Of a stretch of DNA of 64,000 nucleotides, positions 25,354 through 36,881 are shown piece after piece; the first letter of the stretch is position 1; every line of letters begins with the position of its first letter. The translations under genes were made by a program, and so were the position numbers. Source of the DNA: Epinephelus fuscoguttatus (Eukaryota; Chordata; Actinopteri; Perciformes; Serranidae). Under the pieces are notes generated by a model that saw only the letters and a list, made by a program, of their open reading frames with translations, was not told the DNA's origin and ran no database searches. The DNA is taken from the NCBI RefSeq assembly GCF_011397635.1, contig NC_064759.1:13722428-13786427 (forward strand), written 5' to 3'.

Positions 25354-26356
25354 TTAAAGGGGCAATAAGCGAAATTCATCATTTTTCGGAGCCCTAGGCC
25401 CTCCCTCCCTATAAAAGGCTACAGCCAGTGAGCAATGGCAGCGCGTATTTTCCAAGTGTAATGGGGGAGTCAAATGTCTGTTGTAATTAGTGTTACTGTA
25501 ACGTTAGGCACATGTCGCTATGTCGATTCAGTTCAATTTAATGTTACAATCGTAACATGGGTTAATGTCCGGAGCTTGGTCCCAGCAATGGGTCAGGCGT
25601 TTCGGTTGTGTTAGGTGAGTAGAAGCTGGTAGAAGCGCTCCATAGCTGTAAGTTACTCCAGTAGCCGTGGTAGCTCTAGTGCTAACTCCGGGAGCTAACG
25701 CTAACGTTCCTACTCTTCTGCGTGAGCCGGAGTCGTGCTCACGGGCTCACGGAGAAGAGTAGGAACGTTAGCATGGCAGCCGAGTAGTGCTAACGCGAAC
25801 AGGAAAGCAGGGAAATACCTAAACACAGTAGAGACCGAGAGTGAGTGAAAGACATCGCTAACTGCTAAACTAAGCCAAACTAAGTTGGCTGTTTAGGTTT
25901 TATTTCCTTGCCCCTGTGGTGAGTGAATCTGCCTGTAGTGAAACCGGGCCTAACCGGTGCTTCCTCCTCAGGCTCCACTTTACTCAGCTGCCAGCACAAC
26001 CTGTTAGCCTCCGCTAGCTTCCCAGCTAATGTTAGCCCCGGCTCTCCGTTTGGATCCAAACGGAGCACTGCACTGAGGTTTGTTATTCAGGTTAATGTGG
26101 GAAGAAGCAGCGGGTATATCGGGCAGCTGAATGAAGCTGAGTGAAGTGGAGCCTGCGGAAGAAACACCGGGGCCGTCTGGATGTAATAGTCCGTGGAGAG
26201 ACTGCGGTGCTCGGCTGCACAGATGAGGAGAGTGGGGTGGGGGGTGGAGAACAGAGGTAGAGGGAGGTGTGGCTCATGACACACTTTGTTTTGGTCTACA
26301 GGCAGTACTCAACAGCAAACCTAGTGGTGAAACAATTTCTCTTTTTGCCCCTTTAA
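25354..26356. mobile_element. TTAA-flanked element, 1.0 kb
   Basis: TTAA followed by AGGGGCAATAAGCGAAATT on the left, and AATTTCTCTTTTTGCCCCT followed by TTAA on the right. Non-autonomous. It includes a 29-bp near-perfect hairpin at 25700-25772 and GC-rich sequence, so its CpG content should not be read as a host promoter. Confidence 0.75.
25700..25772. repeat. 29-bp hairpin, one mismatch
   Basis: GCTAACGTTCCTACTCTTCT begins the arm at 25700-25728; its reverse complement, with one mismatch, is at 25744-25772, separated by 15 bases. Confidence 0.92.
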
Positions 26357-26830
26357 ATTATTGAGCAGATACGAGACAGTAATAACTGTTCGGCAAAAGG
26401 GCTTTGTGATCTCGCTGTTGTGTGACGAGATGGCTAGAAGCAACCAGCATCCTGAAGACAATAGAAAACATGTTCGGGACAAACAGAGATCTTCCCTGGA
26501 ACATCCTCAGGATAAAAGGAGGCAGAGGACACACCCTGTTATTTCCCTGATATGCTACATTGTAAACAAAAAATCTGCTTTTAAATCGGCAGGAGGAGAG
26601 CTAGTTAATGTTAGCTGTTAGCAGCCAGTGGCCACAACTACACAATGTTTTCAAGGTTTCAATGAGGGGCTTGATGACTTTAAAACAGTTCAGTTATTTT
26701 TTTTAATAAGTGTGGATGTCTTTGTTCCCCTGGCACAAAAGGGGGAATAAATAACAAAAACATCGGTATCGGCTATTCGCCAAATACTTATTTGAAACAT
26801 CAGTACACATATTTGAAATTGAAGATAAAT

Positions 26831-27867
26831 TGGACTCTAGGGTTTACGACTAGTTCTTTAATGCATATTTGATGATTACTCCATGTTATATTAAGATTTT
26901 CTGGTCTAAATTTGAGAATTACACCACCAGAACATATTCCAAGCTGCATGTGTGGTATATCAGGGGCAACAGCAGTAAATGGACTTTGAACTGACGTTTA
27001 ATGTTAAGTGTGCCGAGTTTCCCTTTCAAAGCAAATGCAATAAAAAGTTTAGGATGAGGAGCAAAAGGAATGTCTGGGCGTACTACATTAGTTGGCATGT
27101 CCATGGGATATTTTGCCTGCTGGATGATCAGTAAATCAATGTCAGACATAGAGCCTGGCTGTGTGGATGGATAGATGGAGGGCAGTCAGAGACCATAGCA
27201 CGAGTGTGTTACATATCATCAGTGCAGTACAGTAGATGTGATTTGTGGATAAGTTAGACGGTAGTGACAGTGTAGTGCTAGCAGACGAGCCTGTTTTCTA
27301 TCTGTCACCAGGTGCTCCTGTAACGTCACTCGTGCTGTGTTTGGCAGCAGCCGTGTCAACATGTTACACCTACAGTACAGTTATTGTGATGATTTTCTGT
27401 CAGTGTGCAGTGAATCTTCCCATGAAGAGTGCACAGTTTTGTTATTTCAGTGCTCTCTATGCAGTAACTTGCAGGCAGCAGATTTCTTTTCATCCACACA
27501 CATTCGTCAGTGTGTTTGTGTGAGTTTGCGTGCGTGTGCTGCAGCCAGTAGGTTTTTTACAAGGTATGCTTACTCCACCCCAGTTTCCCCAAATCACAGT
27601 CCTCTGCAACCGATCAAACGACACCACAGCACACCTCAGCCAGTGCTACACCGTGTCCAGCAATGACATGCTGGTCTGCGGTATGTGTTGGCCTGGCTGC
27701 CGTCTGCAGCTGGTCAAGAGAGGAAAGAGATGGAGAGGGGGAGGACGGGAGAGAAGAAAAATAGGAAAAGAAAGAGAGGGTGATAAGCTGAACCTCATGT
27801 ATGCTGTAATCGGATGCAGGCGTTTAAAAAAGCACCACTTAATCTAACTTCTGACATTATTTTTCCT
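26831..27867. other. Intergenic with a weak exon-like segment near 27543-27681
   Basis: The segment is flanked by TGCTGCAG and a GGTATGTG donor-like end, and its plus-strand frame reads SQCYTVSSNDMLVCG with two possible N-glycosylation sites. No family was recognised and the acceptor lacks a pyrimidine tract, so coding status is doubtful. Confidence 0.2.
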
Positions 27868-28621
27868 TTAAAAGGGACAGTTTACCCTAAAATCAAAATT
27901 AAGCATTTTTCCTCTTACCTGTAGTGCTATTGATCAGTCTAGATTGTTTTGGTGTAAGGTGCTGAGTGTTGGAGATATCGGCTGTAGATGTGTCTGCCTT
28001 CTCTCCAGTTTAATAGGACTAGATGGCACTCAGCTTGTGGTGCTCAAAGCGCCAAAAAGAAATAATGACCTGGTTCCTAAAGATAATCCACAGACCTTGT
28101 TGTGAGCAGTTTCATGAAGGGACTATTGTCTTTCTACTGAGCTATACCTGCCAACTGTATCACTGCACATTGCACGGACGGAAGCATGCATCTACTAACA
28201 GGACAAGAGGCTCATGCTTATGACAGCACAAGATGTCAACATTAATGACGTCCTTCTCAGTTGAGCTGTAACATTACTACTGCTAGTTCAGTGGTGCCAG
28301 GCAAGCCAGCAGTAGATGCATGCTTCCTTCTGTGCGGTGATTTGGTTGGCAGGTGTGGTTGAGTAGAAAGAAAATAGTTCCTCCGTGAAACTGCTCACAA
28401 CAAGGTCTGTGGATTATCTTGAGTAACCGGGTCATGATTCCTACAAAGAGATATTGCGGTTGAGGTTTCAAATGTATGTTTTTGGCAATTTGAGCACCAA
28501 CAAGAGAAGGCAGATATCTCTATGACCGATATCTCCAACAGTCGGCGACTCACACCAAAGCAATCTACAGATAATAGAAAAAATATGTATTTTTGATTTT
28601 AGGTTGAACTGTCTCTTTTAA
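27868..28621. mobile_element. TTAA-flanked MITE with long inverted arms
   Basis: Left end TTAAAAGGGACAGTTTACCC, right end GGTTGAACTGTCTCTTTTAA. The inner arm AGATAATCCACAGACCTTGT (28081 on) is inverted at about 28400-28420. Same family as 8302-9062 and 58875-61343. Confidence 0.8.
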
Positions 28622-29069
28622 AAGTTGTTAATCTTAAACCTCATTAGATTTTCTCTTTGATTCCCTGGAGGCTCTCTGGGATCACTCGAAGCTTAATGTA
28701 TTGAATACACTCACCTCCAGGTTTTTCTCTGTGAAGAATCCGTTGATCCACGACAAACACACAGAAGCCGTGAAAGATACATGTTTATCTTAACAAAACA
28801 AGTTGTGGGTGAAATGGGCTTATGCCTGCATGTGTGTTTACTCGTGTGTGTTCCTTTGTGCGTTGATGTGTGAGAGTCTGCCTTGACAGTGAGCTGATCC
28901 TATAAAAAAAGGAATGAGTCATGGAGCTCTGACAGTTGATCATCCTGTAATGCCTGATGATCCTCCTGGGCGCCTCTCTACACTCTCTCCTCTGCATATA
29001 ATTCCTATGTCGCAGGCTACATGTGTACATTCTGCACTATATAACCGACATATGTGAACACACCCTGCC
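28622..29069. other. Intergenic, nothing recognised
   Basis: No open frame or repeat with support was seen. Confidence 0.4.
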
Positions 29070-29370
29070 TAAATTTGGCATTTGTGTAAAGATTTCAATT
29101 ATGTTTTTGACAACAGTGTACATCCAGATTTTTGGCAAAAGTTTGGGGAGGGCATGTCTCAGCATGACAGTGTCCCCGTGAACCAAGCAAGGTCCACCCA
29201 GACGTGGTTTTCTGAGTGTTTGTGTGGAAGAACTTGTTGTCCCAACATGTTGTGGAAAGTCTGAAATCAGAAGAGCAGAGGCTGTGACAGCAGTATACTA
29301 ACGGCCATGTTTTTGGAATGAGATGCTCAATAATCACATGTAGGTGTAATGTTGCGTTGATAAAGGAGAA
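29070..29370 (+). pseudogene. Tc1-like transposon 3' fragment with internal deletion
   Basis: The plus-strand translation reads FDNSVHPDFWQKFGEG, QHDSVPVNQARSTQTWFSE, as in Tc1-family transposases (FQHDxAPVHKARS). The catalytic stretch that should follow is deleted, and the sequence jumps to the 3' end text GCCATGTTTTTGGAATGAGA. A dead copy. Confidence 0.75.
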
Positions 29371-31989
29371 GTACTCTGCTGGTGAATACTGCATGGCCCT
29401 CAAAATGCAATGATGCAATGTTTAGACCTTCAAGGGCCTCATCAAGCAAACATCAAAGAAAGATGACAATATTTTTGCAAGTATCATAGAGGTATTAATT
29501 AAATTATATGTCAAGCAAATTATCCGTCAAGCAAGTCTGGCTGCCTACGATATAGCACATATGATTACCATGACTGAGAATCTTCACCGACATAAATTAT
29601 ATGTTTCCGCATTGAGGTCATAGTTAGTGGTGGTGTTGTATATGACAACATCATATTCATTTGCCCCAGCCCCCTCGTGTCTGTAAATAGGAAGGACCAA
29701 TAATGAGAAAACACCTCAATGTTCTGTATGTAGTCCAGCACAAAACCATCTATAACTGTGACCTCGGTAATACACATATAGTTGAATTTACACATTTCTG
29801 ACATGTCAACAAAAACAGAACATTATAAAAGTGATAAAGATAGAAATCATATATTAATATCTGTACATAGTAGTCAAGCATTTGTTTACTTCTGTTCAAC
29901 ATTGTAATCCTTGTTTTAGCTATATGTCTATTTCAAGGGCTACCCCTTGAAAGTCGGAGACCCCCCTTCTTTGCTGTACAGTATACTAGGGACGTTTTGG
30001 TCCCCAGATTTTGCTGCGGAGCTAGCACCCTTGACTTTCATGCTACTCTTCGGTACAGACAGCTGCAGATGTGATGCAGTGGAACAGAGGAGGAGAAACT
30101 TTCCACCATAAAGCCCATTTCAGACCAGTGATTGGCGATGCGACAAATCCGTTTTAGAACGTTGCAGAGAAAAGTTGCAGTGAGTGAACTGGCCGGGCTG
30201 TGCTTGACTCAAGTCTGCTGATGGTGTCACCTGCAACTCAGCTGGTTAAATCACCAGTGACTGGTTTTAGAATATAAAGCTCGTCGCCTGTTTTTTACAG
30301 CCAGTCAGCTTGTAGTGAAGTCAGCTGGTTTAGTCAAAATGACCGCAGACAACAAGTTGCAGACGGCAGGTGCTTCATCCCTGCTGAGCTCTCTGTTTCC
30401 GTCTCACAGAATGGCAGTGTCAGACGGTGCTGCTGCTGCTCGTTGTATGTGCTTATGCCCCCACACACATTCTAATTGACTGATTAGCTGCTGCTGGTTA
30501 TTTATATGATTGCTGCGTATTTATTATGAATACAGTCCATCTGATGCTCATTTTGTTTCAGTTTTTGCTGTTTCATCACTACTACAAATGCACCTGTAGC
30601 CAGTATCTCACTATCACTACCCTCATTCATGTTTAAGAAGCTACCTCTTTGGGTTGTTTTGCAGCACAGGCAATCGTTGCGGATGCTGGAATAGCAACTT
30701 TGTCTGCACGATTCTCCACCATTAAAGCAGGCTATCACCAAAGGGACGTGCACCTGAAATTCTAGAACAGCTAATAGGAATGCCCTCTCTCTGAAATGAC
30801 CTGTGTCTCCCATCGCAGTCAAGATTTTCTACAGCCGAAACTAGAGCCAAGAGGAGGTGCAGAAGTCTGGTTTTCTCTCAGACCACTTAAAATTCCAATA
30901 TGCTTAAAGTTCATATGAGTTTTTGCTCAATGACACTAAAATAAAACTGCTTACCCCAGCTTTAAAGCCTATTCTGAATTATGTTACAGCAGCTATATTA
31001 GATCCCAATATTATGTTCCTTTATGCTGATTTTGGTCTGCACCTGTACCCAACTGGGTTTAAAAGTGCACTCTGTCCATGCTTTTCTATTCTTCTCAGTG
31101 TTTGGGTGTCCCGTGTCTTTTAGCCAAGTTGAGTCTTTGTAATTGAAGATAACAATGCGAAGTCTTATTCATCTTATAAGAGAACTCTTCTCTCTGCTTG
31201 AACTTCTCCACACTCCCACAGTCTTTTTCTTATCGTCTATAAACCATATCTTCCATCTTTCTATCATCTCCCTCAGTCCATCCAGAGGTCAGCGTCAGAG
31301 TCTGTAATCAGATTTAATATTACATTCTTCGTCTCCACAAAGACTTCATTCAGCTTACCTCTGGTTTACTGTGGGACCATTGTCCTGCACTTAGTGGAGG
31401 AGCAGGGTCACGATGCTCATCGGGATGCTCCCCACAGAGCTGACAGTAGATCTGCAGATGTCTGAGCAGAGAACGTAGATAAATCTTTGACCCCGTTGTG
31501 TGCAAGGGAATGAATCATATTTTATAAAATTAGACAAGGAAGCTAGAAGGAAGCTTTCATCCACCTCACCCCCTCCTTTAGTGTCTGACTCAGTGTCTCC
31601 ACGTCTCTCCGCTCCACTTCTCTTTGATTTTATTTTCCTTAATGGAAGGATTCTCATGCCCAGACATTAAAGGGAAGAGTTTTTGAAGGTCGTTGGTTTG
31701 AGTGTCCTGCGCGGCTCAGTGGGCCAAGGTGCCAACCATATACTGTTGATTTCCAGACGTCTTCCCATGACCTTTACTGAATACCTTCCCCTCCCTCTCA
31801 TGCCTCTGCTGTGGCTTATTAACTCGGAATCTTGACAGAGAAAGATGGGAATTTTCAGATAATTTAAAGTCATATTTAAAAACCTAATTTCTGTATGTGA
31901 ACATGTGGGTGTGTGTCAGATTGAATATCAAGCTGGCCAGTGTGGTTTTGATGACTCCTCCTTTCTGCTTTCCGTCCAGTAAACATTCA

Positions 31990-32053
<64 letters not shown>

Positions 32054-33740
32054 TATGCCCTCATGTGTACTATTCTTGACCAATGTTTTACAAGAGGCCT
32101 CAAAGGTTCCTGGGTGGTCTAATTGCGTTTGCCACAGGAGATTGGTACACTTTGCCACGGTGCGTGTGACTGTTAGACGTGTGTATCACTTTGTGCAGGC
32201 TTGCAGGTGTGTGTGGGTGTAAATCAATATCTTTGACAGAGACAGTACAGTATGTGAGGGTGTTTAATGACACTCACCTGTCATCACACTGTCACACGCA
32301 TGCTCTTTCTATGAATTTGTGTGCATGTGTGCAGACTATCACAAAGATATGTGCCTCTTTTTTTCCCCATCGTGCTCTCCCACGGGCATTTTTCCCCCCG
32401 TCTACTTTACAGTCTAACCCACAATGCACTTGACCCGCGTGGCAATAATTGCCTCAACCAGAGCACAAATCACCCATCTTGGCTTTTGTGACATACACCC
32501 AAGTATGCAGACAAGTACACACACTCCACTCCTCCCTGCACATAAGTCATCTATCAAACTGCAACCTGACTCAGCCGTGGCCCCGGGGCACCTAAACTAA
32601 CACACAATAGCACCAACGTTTGGTTTCTATTCAGATAGCTACTATGGTTACCTTGTTAGACATGTTAAAAGGGCATCAGATTCCCATTTAACTCTGATGG
32701 ATGAAGTGCATTAGCTCTGTGTAGGCGTGTGCATTCTATACAGGTGTTTTTTATTTTGTTGGTATGCATGCATATTATTTTAATCTTTCTACAGCATGCC
32801 CCTGTTTATTTCTTGACTTACAGGGAGTGTAGAAGTGAGGTATGTTTGACCCGATGTTGCCAAGCTATCTTCTGTTCCTTGTTACGTTTTCTGCATGGCC
32901 AACAACCTGCAGCGATAACGATGTAGTCAGGATGTCAGCAGCAGATATGATGTGTTCACTTTCTTTCTTCAGACCCTCTTGATGTGCTACGTTTTTGAGG
33001 AGTTTTCGCAGTTTTTTGTGTGCCAGGCAGTTTGTCTGTCCACCTTTCCACACTCATTCAACACTCATCCGTGTTTTATGATCTGCGTGTACAGTGTGAG
33101 ACTTTGATGGTATGTGTGAAGAGTTCCCAGAATGTGTGTTTTTAGTTTGGTATGTGAATGGGAGTGTGTACATGTGTGTTTTTTACAGGGGTCCGGTGTG
33201 GGTCGGGCGTTTTGAAGGGGGCCAGACAGCTGCCTTTTACTGCCCCAGGGGGTAATAAACAGTGAGGGAGGGGTAGTTATTTACCCCTTTTATTAGGGCA
33301 GGAGGTAGAGGAGGAGACTTTATTGGGGTCACACTGTAACTACACACAGCTGCAGGGCAAGAAGAAAAATAAAGAAGAGATAGTTTGTTACAAAAAAATT
33401 TAAAGAGCAGTTTTAGCATCACTAAATTCCGCTCCCAGGAATCTAGTTTTTACTTGTTGTATAAGCGTATATGTGTGTGAACCCGGGGTCATCCACCGTT
33501 TTCCCCAGCCGCTTTTTCATTTCCAGGTCCCTTAACAGCCCACTCCTTGTTAAGCACATCTGCTGTCAATCAACTGTACCCTGTAATCCAATTGGCATTT
33601 CCTGCTGTTAAAGACACGCCCACTGACCTTCGCCCATTTAATGACTGGTCAGGTAGTTCACTGTCCCACTCAAAATGGTCCCAAGTTGACCTCCATTTGC
33701 CTTATCACTCTCCTTGGTTACCATAACAACAGATATTCTA
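29371..33740. other. Intergenic, repeats and microsatellite
   Basis: Bases 30110-30480 resemble a MITE (GTTGCAGAGAAAAGTTGCAGT; CAAGTCTGCTGATGGTGTCA), and a 61-bp TG repeat occupies 31992-32052. No gene was recognised on either strand. Confidence 0.45.
31992..32052. repeat. 61-bp TG microsatellite
   Basis: An uninterrupted TG run; both reading directions give only Cys-Val or Thr-His frames. Confidence 0.97.
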
Positions 33741-33984
33741 CACTGATGTTGCAAAGCTTCAGTTTGTAGGATCATGTAGCAGAAATGGAATAAAAGATTA
33801 TATGTATTGTTTCTTTAGTGTATAATCACCTGAAAATAAGAACTGTGTTTTTGGTACCTTGGAATGAGCCTTATATGACTACACAGGAAGCGGGATGGAG
33901 ATTGCCATGTTTCTACAGTAGCCCAAACAGGGCCATTCGCATTTTCGTGTCAGCCACCATTATAGAAGCTCATCTGTGATGAGC

Positions 33985-34560
33985 AGTGTTGGAAAAATAC
34001 TGATTTGTAATGTGAAACTGCTTTATTCCGTGTTTTTACTGGTTTAAATCACCGGCTCCATTGTTCTGGTGAGGAAGAGACCTCTGCGGATAATTCAGCT
34101 CCTGGTGGAATCCTCCTGAGCGTCTGGATCGTAAGTTATGAGGAAAAAGGGTGAGCACGCATTTGCATGTAGTGGGTGGGCTGCCTGTCTCCAGTGTGAC
34201 AATTCAAGTTAGAGAAACACTGATTTGTAATGTGAAAATGTTTTATCCAGTGTTTTTACTGGTTTAAATCATCAGCTCATTTGTTTTGGAGAGACCTCTG
34301 TGGATAATTCTGCTCACGGTAAAAAAAAAACAACCTAAACATCTGGTTCAGAAAGTAGGTGGGCACAGAATAGCTTCAGTAGCCAGTCTCTGACATGCCA
34401 ACAGCATCAGAGAAACATTGACTTGTAATGTGAAACTGTGTTATTCATTAAATCACCTGGTCCATTTGTTTTGGAAAGTTAGAGTCTTCTGCAGATAATT
34501 CGTCTCCCAGTGAAATCCTCCTGATCAGTGAACACTGATGGAATTTTATTCAGGGGAAGT
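33985..34560. repeat. Three diverged tandem copies of a ~200-220 bp unit
   Basis: The block TGATTTGTAATGTGAAA occurs at 34001, 34221 and (diverged) 34419, each followed by TTTAAATCA or AAATCACC and the AGACCTCT...GATAATTC block. A single related copy lies at 24890-25140. Confidence 0.75.
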
Positions 34561-34626
34561 TTCAGCTGGTTGCACTCCTTACCGCTATACGCCACTAAAT
34601 CTCCCTAAATCTAACAAATTAAACCT

Positions 34627-35690
34627 TTAAGGAGTAGGTCAACATTTGGGAAATGCTTTTTCAATTGCTTGAGAGTTTGGTGAGACAATTGATGCCACTC
34701 TCATGTCTATACGGTCACAACGGTGAATAGAGCAAGAAGCCAGTTAGCTTAGCTTAGTTTGAAGACTGGAAAGCGGCCTGGCTCTGTACTAATGTACAAA
34801 ATCCACCTACCAGCACATCTGAAGCTCACTAATTTCACGTTATATGTCCTTTGTTTAATCCACACAAAAAACAAGTGTAACAATGACAGTTTGCCGTTTT
34901 GGGGGGTTATGCACTGGATTGTTTTTTGGCAAGGTACAGATGCAAAACAACCAGGAAAGACCTGGGAAGGTATTGGTCCCAGCCCATGGATGTATGAAAA
35001 GAATTGGATACTTAGACTTAGACTTGCTTTATTGTCATTCAACAAATACATCATCGGTGCACATATTAAACGAGATTTCGTTTTTTTGGCTCATGAGTAG
35101 ACGCATAAATTGTGTAACTTACAATAAAATAAAATATAAAACACTGGTATGACTTAAAAAAAAGTTTAAAAAAAATACAGCGTTGAAGGTGGGGGCTCGT
35201 TCGTTCCTATGAAAGTCGTTCAGTGGGGCATGGTGAGAGTTCTCAGGTTGAAAATTAACCAGATCTTCCGAATCATTGGGCTCATAGAGCAAGCGCACTA
35301 GAGACTTTCATCAGCCAACTGACTAACTTTCACCAATGGAGCACCTAACGTCAGGTTTAACCCTCTGCTAACTTGAAAGGGAATACATTTTTGAGTCCCT
35401 CACAATGTAAGTCCATGGGGAAAATTCTTTTTGGGTCCAATGGCATCATGTGACGGACCTGCAAGTTGTAATTCCATGGTTTGGCTACTATGCCAAATCG
35501 AGTGCAAAGGCTGGTGCTGTTCCTGGGGTCTTGTCCCAGCCAAGAAATCCCCCTATATTAAATGATGAACTGTCACTTTACACTAGTGTCAAATTTTCTG
35601 TACACACATGAGGGTGGTATCAATGTTCTCATCTGACTCTCTCACGAAAGCGAGGAGCATATTTCCCAAAATAATCAACTATTCCTTGAA
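34627..35690. mobile_element. TTAA-type fish MITE with a nested repeat
   Basis: The left end TTAAGGAGTAGGTCAACATT and right end ATTTCCCAAAATAATCAACT...TTCCTTGAA are inverted relatives. The GTTAGCTTAGCTTAG block near 34745 is typical of this fish repeat. A second repeat (ACTTAGACTTGCTTTATTGT) is nested at about 35007-35100. Confidence 0.65.
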
Positions 35691-36225
35691 GTCAGGCAGC
35701 CTTTAAAGACTTTCCAGAGAAATATGAACCTAATTTAGCCAATTGGCATTTGAAATGGAAATAATAAAACTGCAGAGCCCAACAGTGGCATTCCTGCAGC
35801 TGGCTCTCTGCGTGTTGCTTCACATGCCAGGGAAAAATTGCAGGATGAGCAGATCCACATGAAATGTGTGATAAAAGTGAGCAAGGGGGAGAAAAAAAGT
35901 CACATGGAAACATTTTGAGCCTTGAAGCGCTGCGAGGGAGGAATAACGAGGGCATGTGGCAGAGAGATGATTGACGGAGGGATGGGGAGACAAAAAAACC
36001 AAGAGGGAGCAGGAGAGACTGAGAGGGAGGGGACAGACAAGTTATTCTAGTTGCAGACAGCTGACAGAGAGCTTAAAATAAGATGGAGACATCGAATGTG
36101 CATATATATTCTGCAGCTACACTCACAAACCATAAAACGTGCACGGTCAAAGGATTTCATGCCCCTAATGGTTTTCAGTGCAGGAGGGCCAAGAGTCGAA
36201 GAGTCAGGCTGAGTTAACATCGTGC
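35691..36225. other. Spacer downstream of crabp2
   Basis: No gene or repeat boundary recognised; purine-rich sequence near 35930-36050. Confidence 0.4.
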
Positions 36226-36231
36226 TTTATT
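36226..36231 (-). terminator. crabp2 polyadenylation signal AATAAA (candidate)
   Basis: AATAAA on the minus strand, 600 bp after the crabp2 stop codon. The implied 3' untranslated region (36220-36830) contains a CA repeat at 36477-36512. Confidence 0.55.
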
Positions 36232-36475
36232 GTTTTCCAATAGAAAGTGTTGTTTCCTATGATCAAATTTCATATAAAAGAGACACAAAGTAAAAACTTA
36301 AGCAGTACTGTATCAGACTCCTAGTGTAGTAATAAATATAAAATGTCGTCATGAGATAGAAAAGATTAAAGTTGTGGGGCAGGGCTAAAGAAACACATCA
36401 TAACTGACCTGAAACTGGAAGAGCTCAAAGATTGATTTACACATTCACAAATATAGTCTCACACCACTTCTGCTG

Positions 36476-36476
<1 letters not shown>

Positions 36477-36512
<36 letters not shown>
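36477..36512. repeat. CA microsatellite in crabp2 3' untranslated region
   Basis: About 18 CA units between the stop codon and the AATAAA signal; transcribed as TG on the crabp2 strand. Confidence 0.93.
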
Positions 36513-36513
<1 letters not shown>

Positions 36514-36830
36514 ACATACAATGCCAAATAAATGAGCTGTCACTCAACAAATCCAATACACACTTTCATGTTTAAAGCCCACCTGGTCATGTTTGATGGA
36601 GCTGGAGAGACAGGCAGATAACTCAGGAGCTAAGACCATCATGTAGATATGTGACATACTAGATACAGTTACCACACTTATTACATAGTGAAGCTAACGG
36701 AGATACTGGAATAAAACTATAAACTGCTATCTCCCAGCACTGCCTTATCAAAGGAGGATTAGTGATGCACGTGGTGATGCAGGAGAGGAGGGGGGAGACT
36801 GGAAGGACGAAAAGTGAGAAGTGCTCTTGT

Positions 36831-36881
36831 TCATTGTCGCTCGTAGACTCTGGTGCATACCACATCATCTGCTTTCATGGT
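36831..36881 (-). CDS. crabp2: crabp2 exon 4 (last 16 codons and stop)
   Basis: Encodes [16 protein letters not shown] and TGA, preceded by CTTTTCAG. It is too short for an ordinary open-frame list and lies 5.9 kb from exon 3, but it is the only match to the conserved CRABP C-terminus in the window and joins exon 3 in frame. Confidence 0.95.
   Translation of the reverse strand, partial: TMKADDVVCTRVYERQ

Larger units (their letters stand above)
25170..26830. mobile_element. Older MITE-like repeat with a TTAA element nested inside
   Basis: TAGGGGTGCACC at about 25173 with CATCGGTATCG at 25201 and again CATCGGTATCGGCTATTCGCC at 26761 suggests one older element interrupted by the element at 25354-26356. 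Its right end was not defined. Confidence 0.4.

Noticed and set aside
25600..26200. CpG-rich host promoter
   Set aside because: The GC-rich stretch lies wholly inside a TTAA-flanked transposable element (25354-26356).
29082..29264. Host gene reading FDNSVHPDFWQKFGEG
   Set aside because: Matches Tc1 transposase and is followed by a deletion of the catalytic part, so it is a dead transposon.
31928..32222. Open frames through TG and CA runs (also at 3447-3822, 46768-46986, 47230-47469, 48339-48576, 53874-54257)
   Set aside because: The frames consist of Cys-Val or Thr-His dinucleotide translation and are open only because the repeat contains no stop.
33985..34560. CRISPR-like array of repeats
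   Set aside because: The units are about 200 bp, diverged, and without short constant repeats and unique spacers; the genome is eukaryotic.
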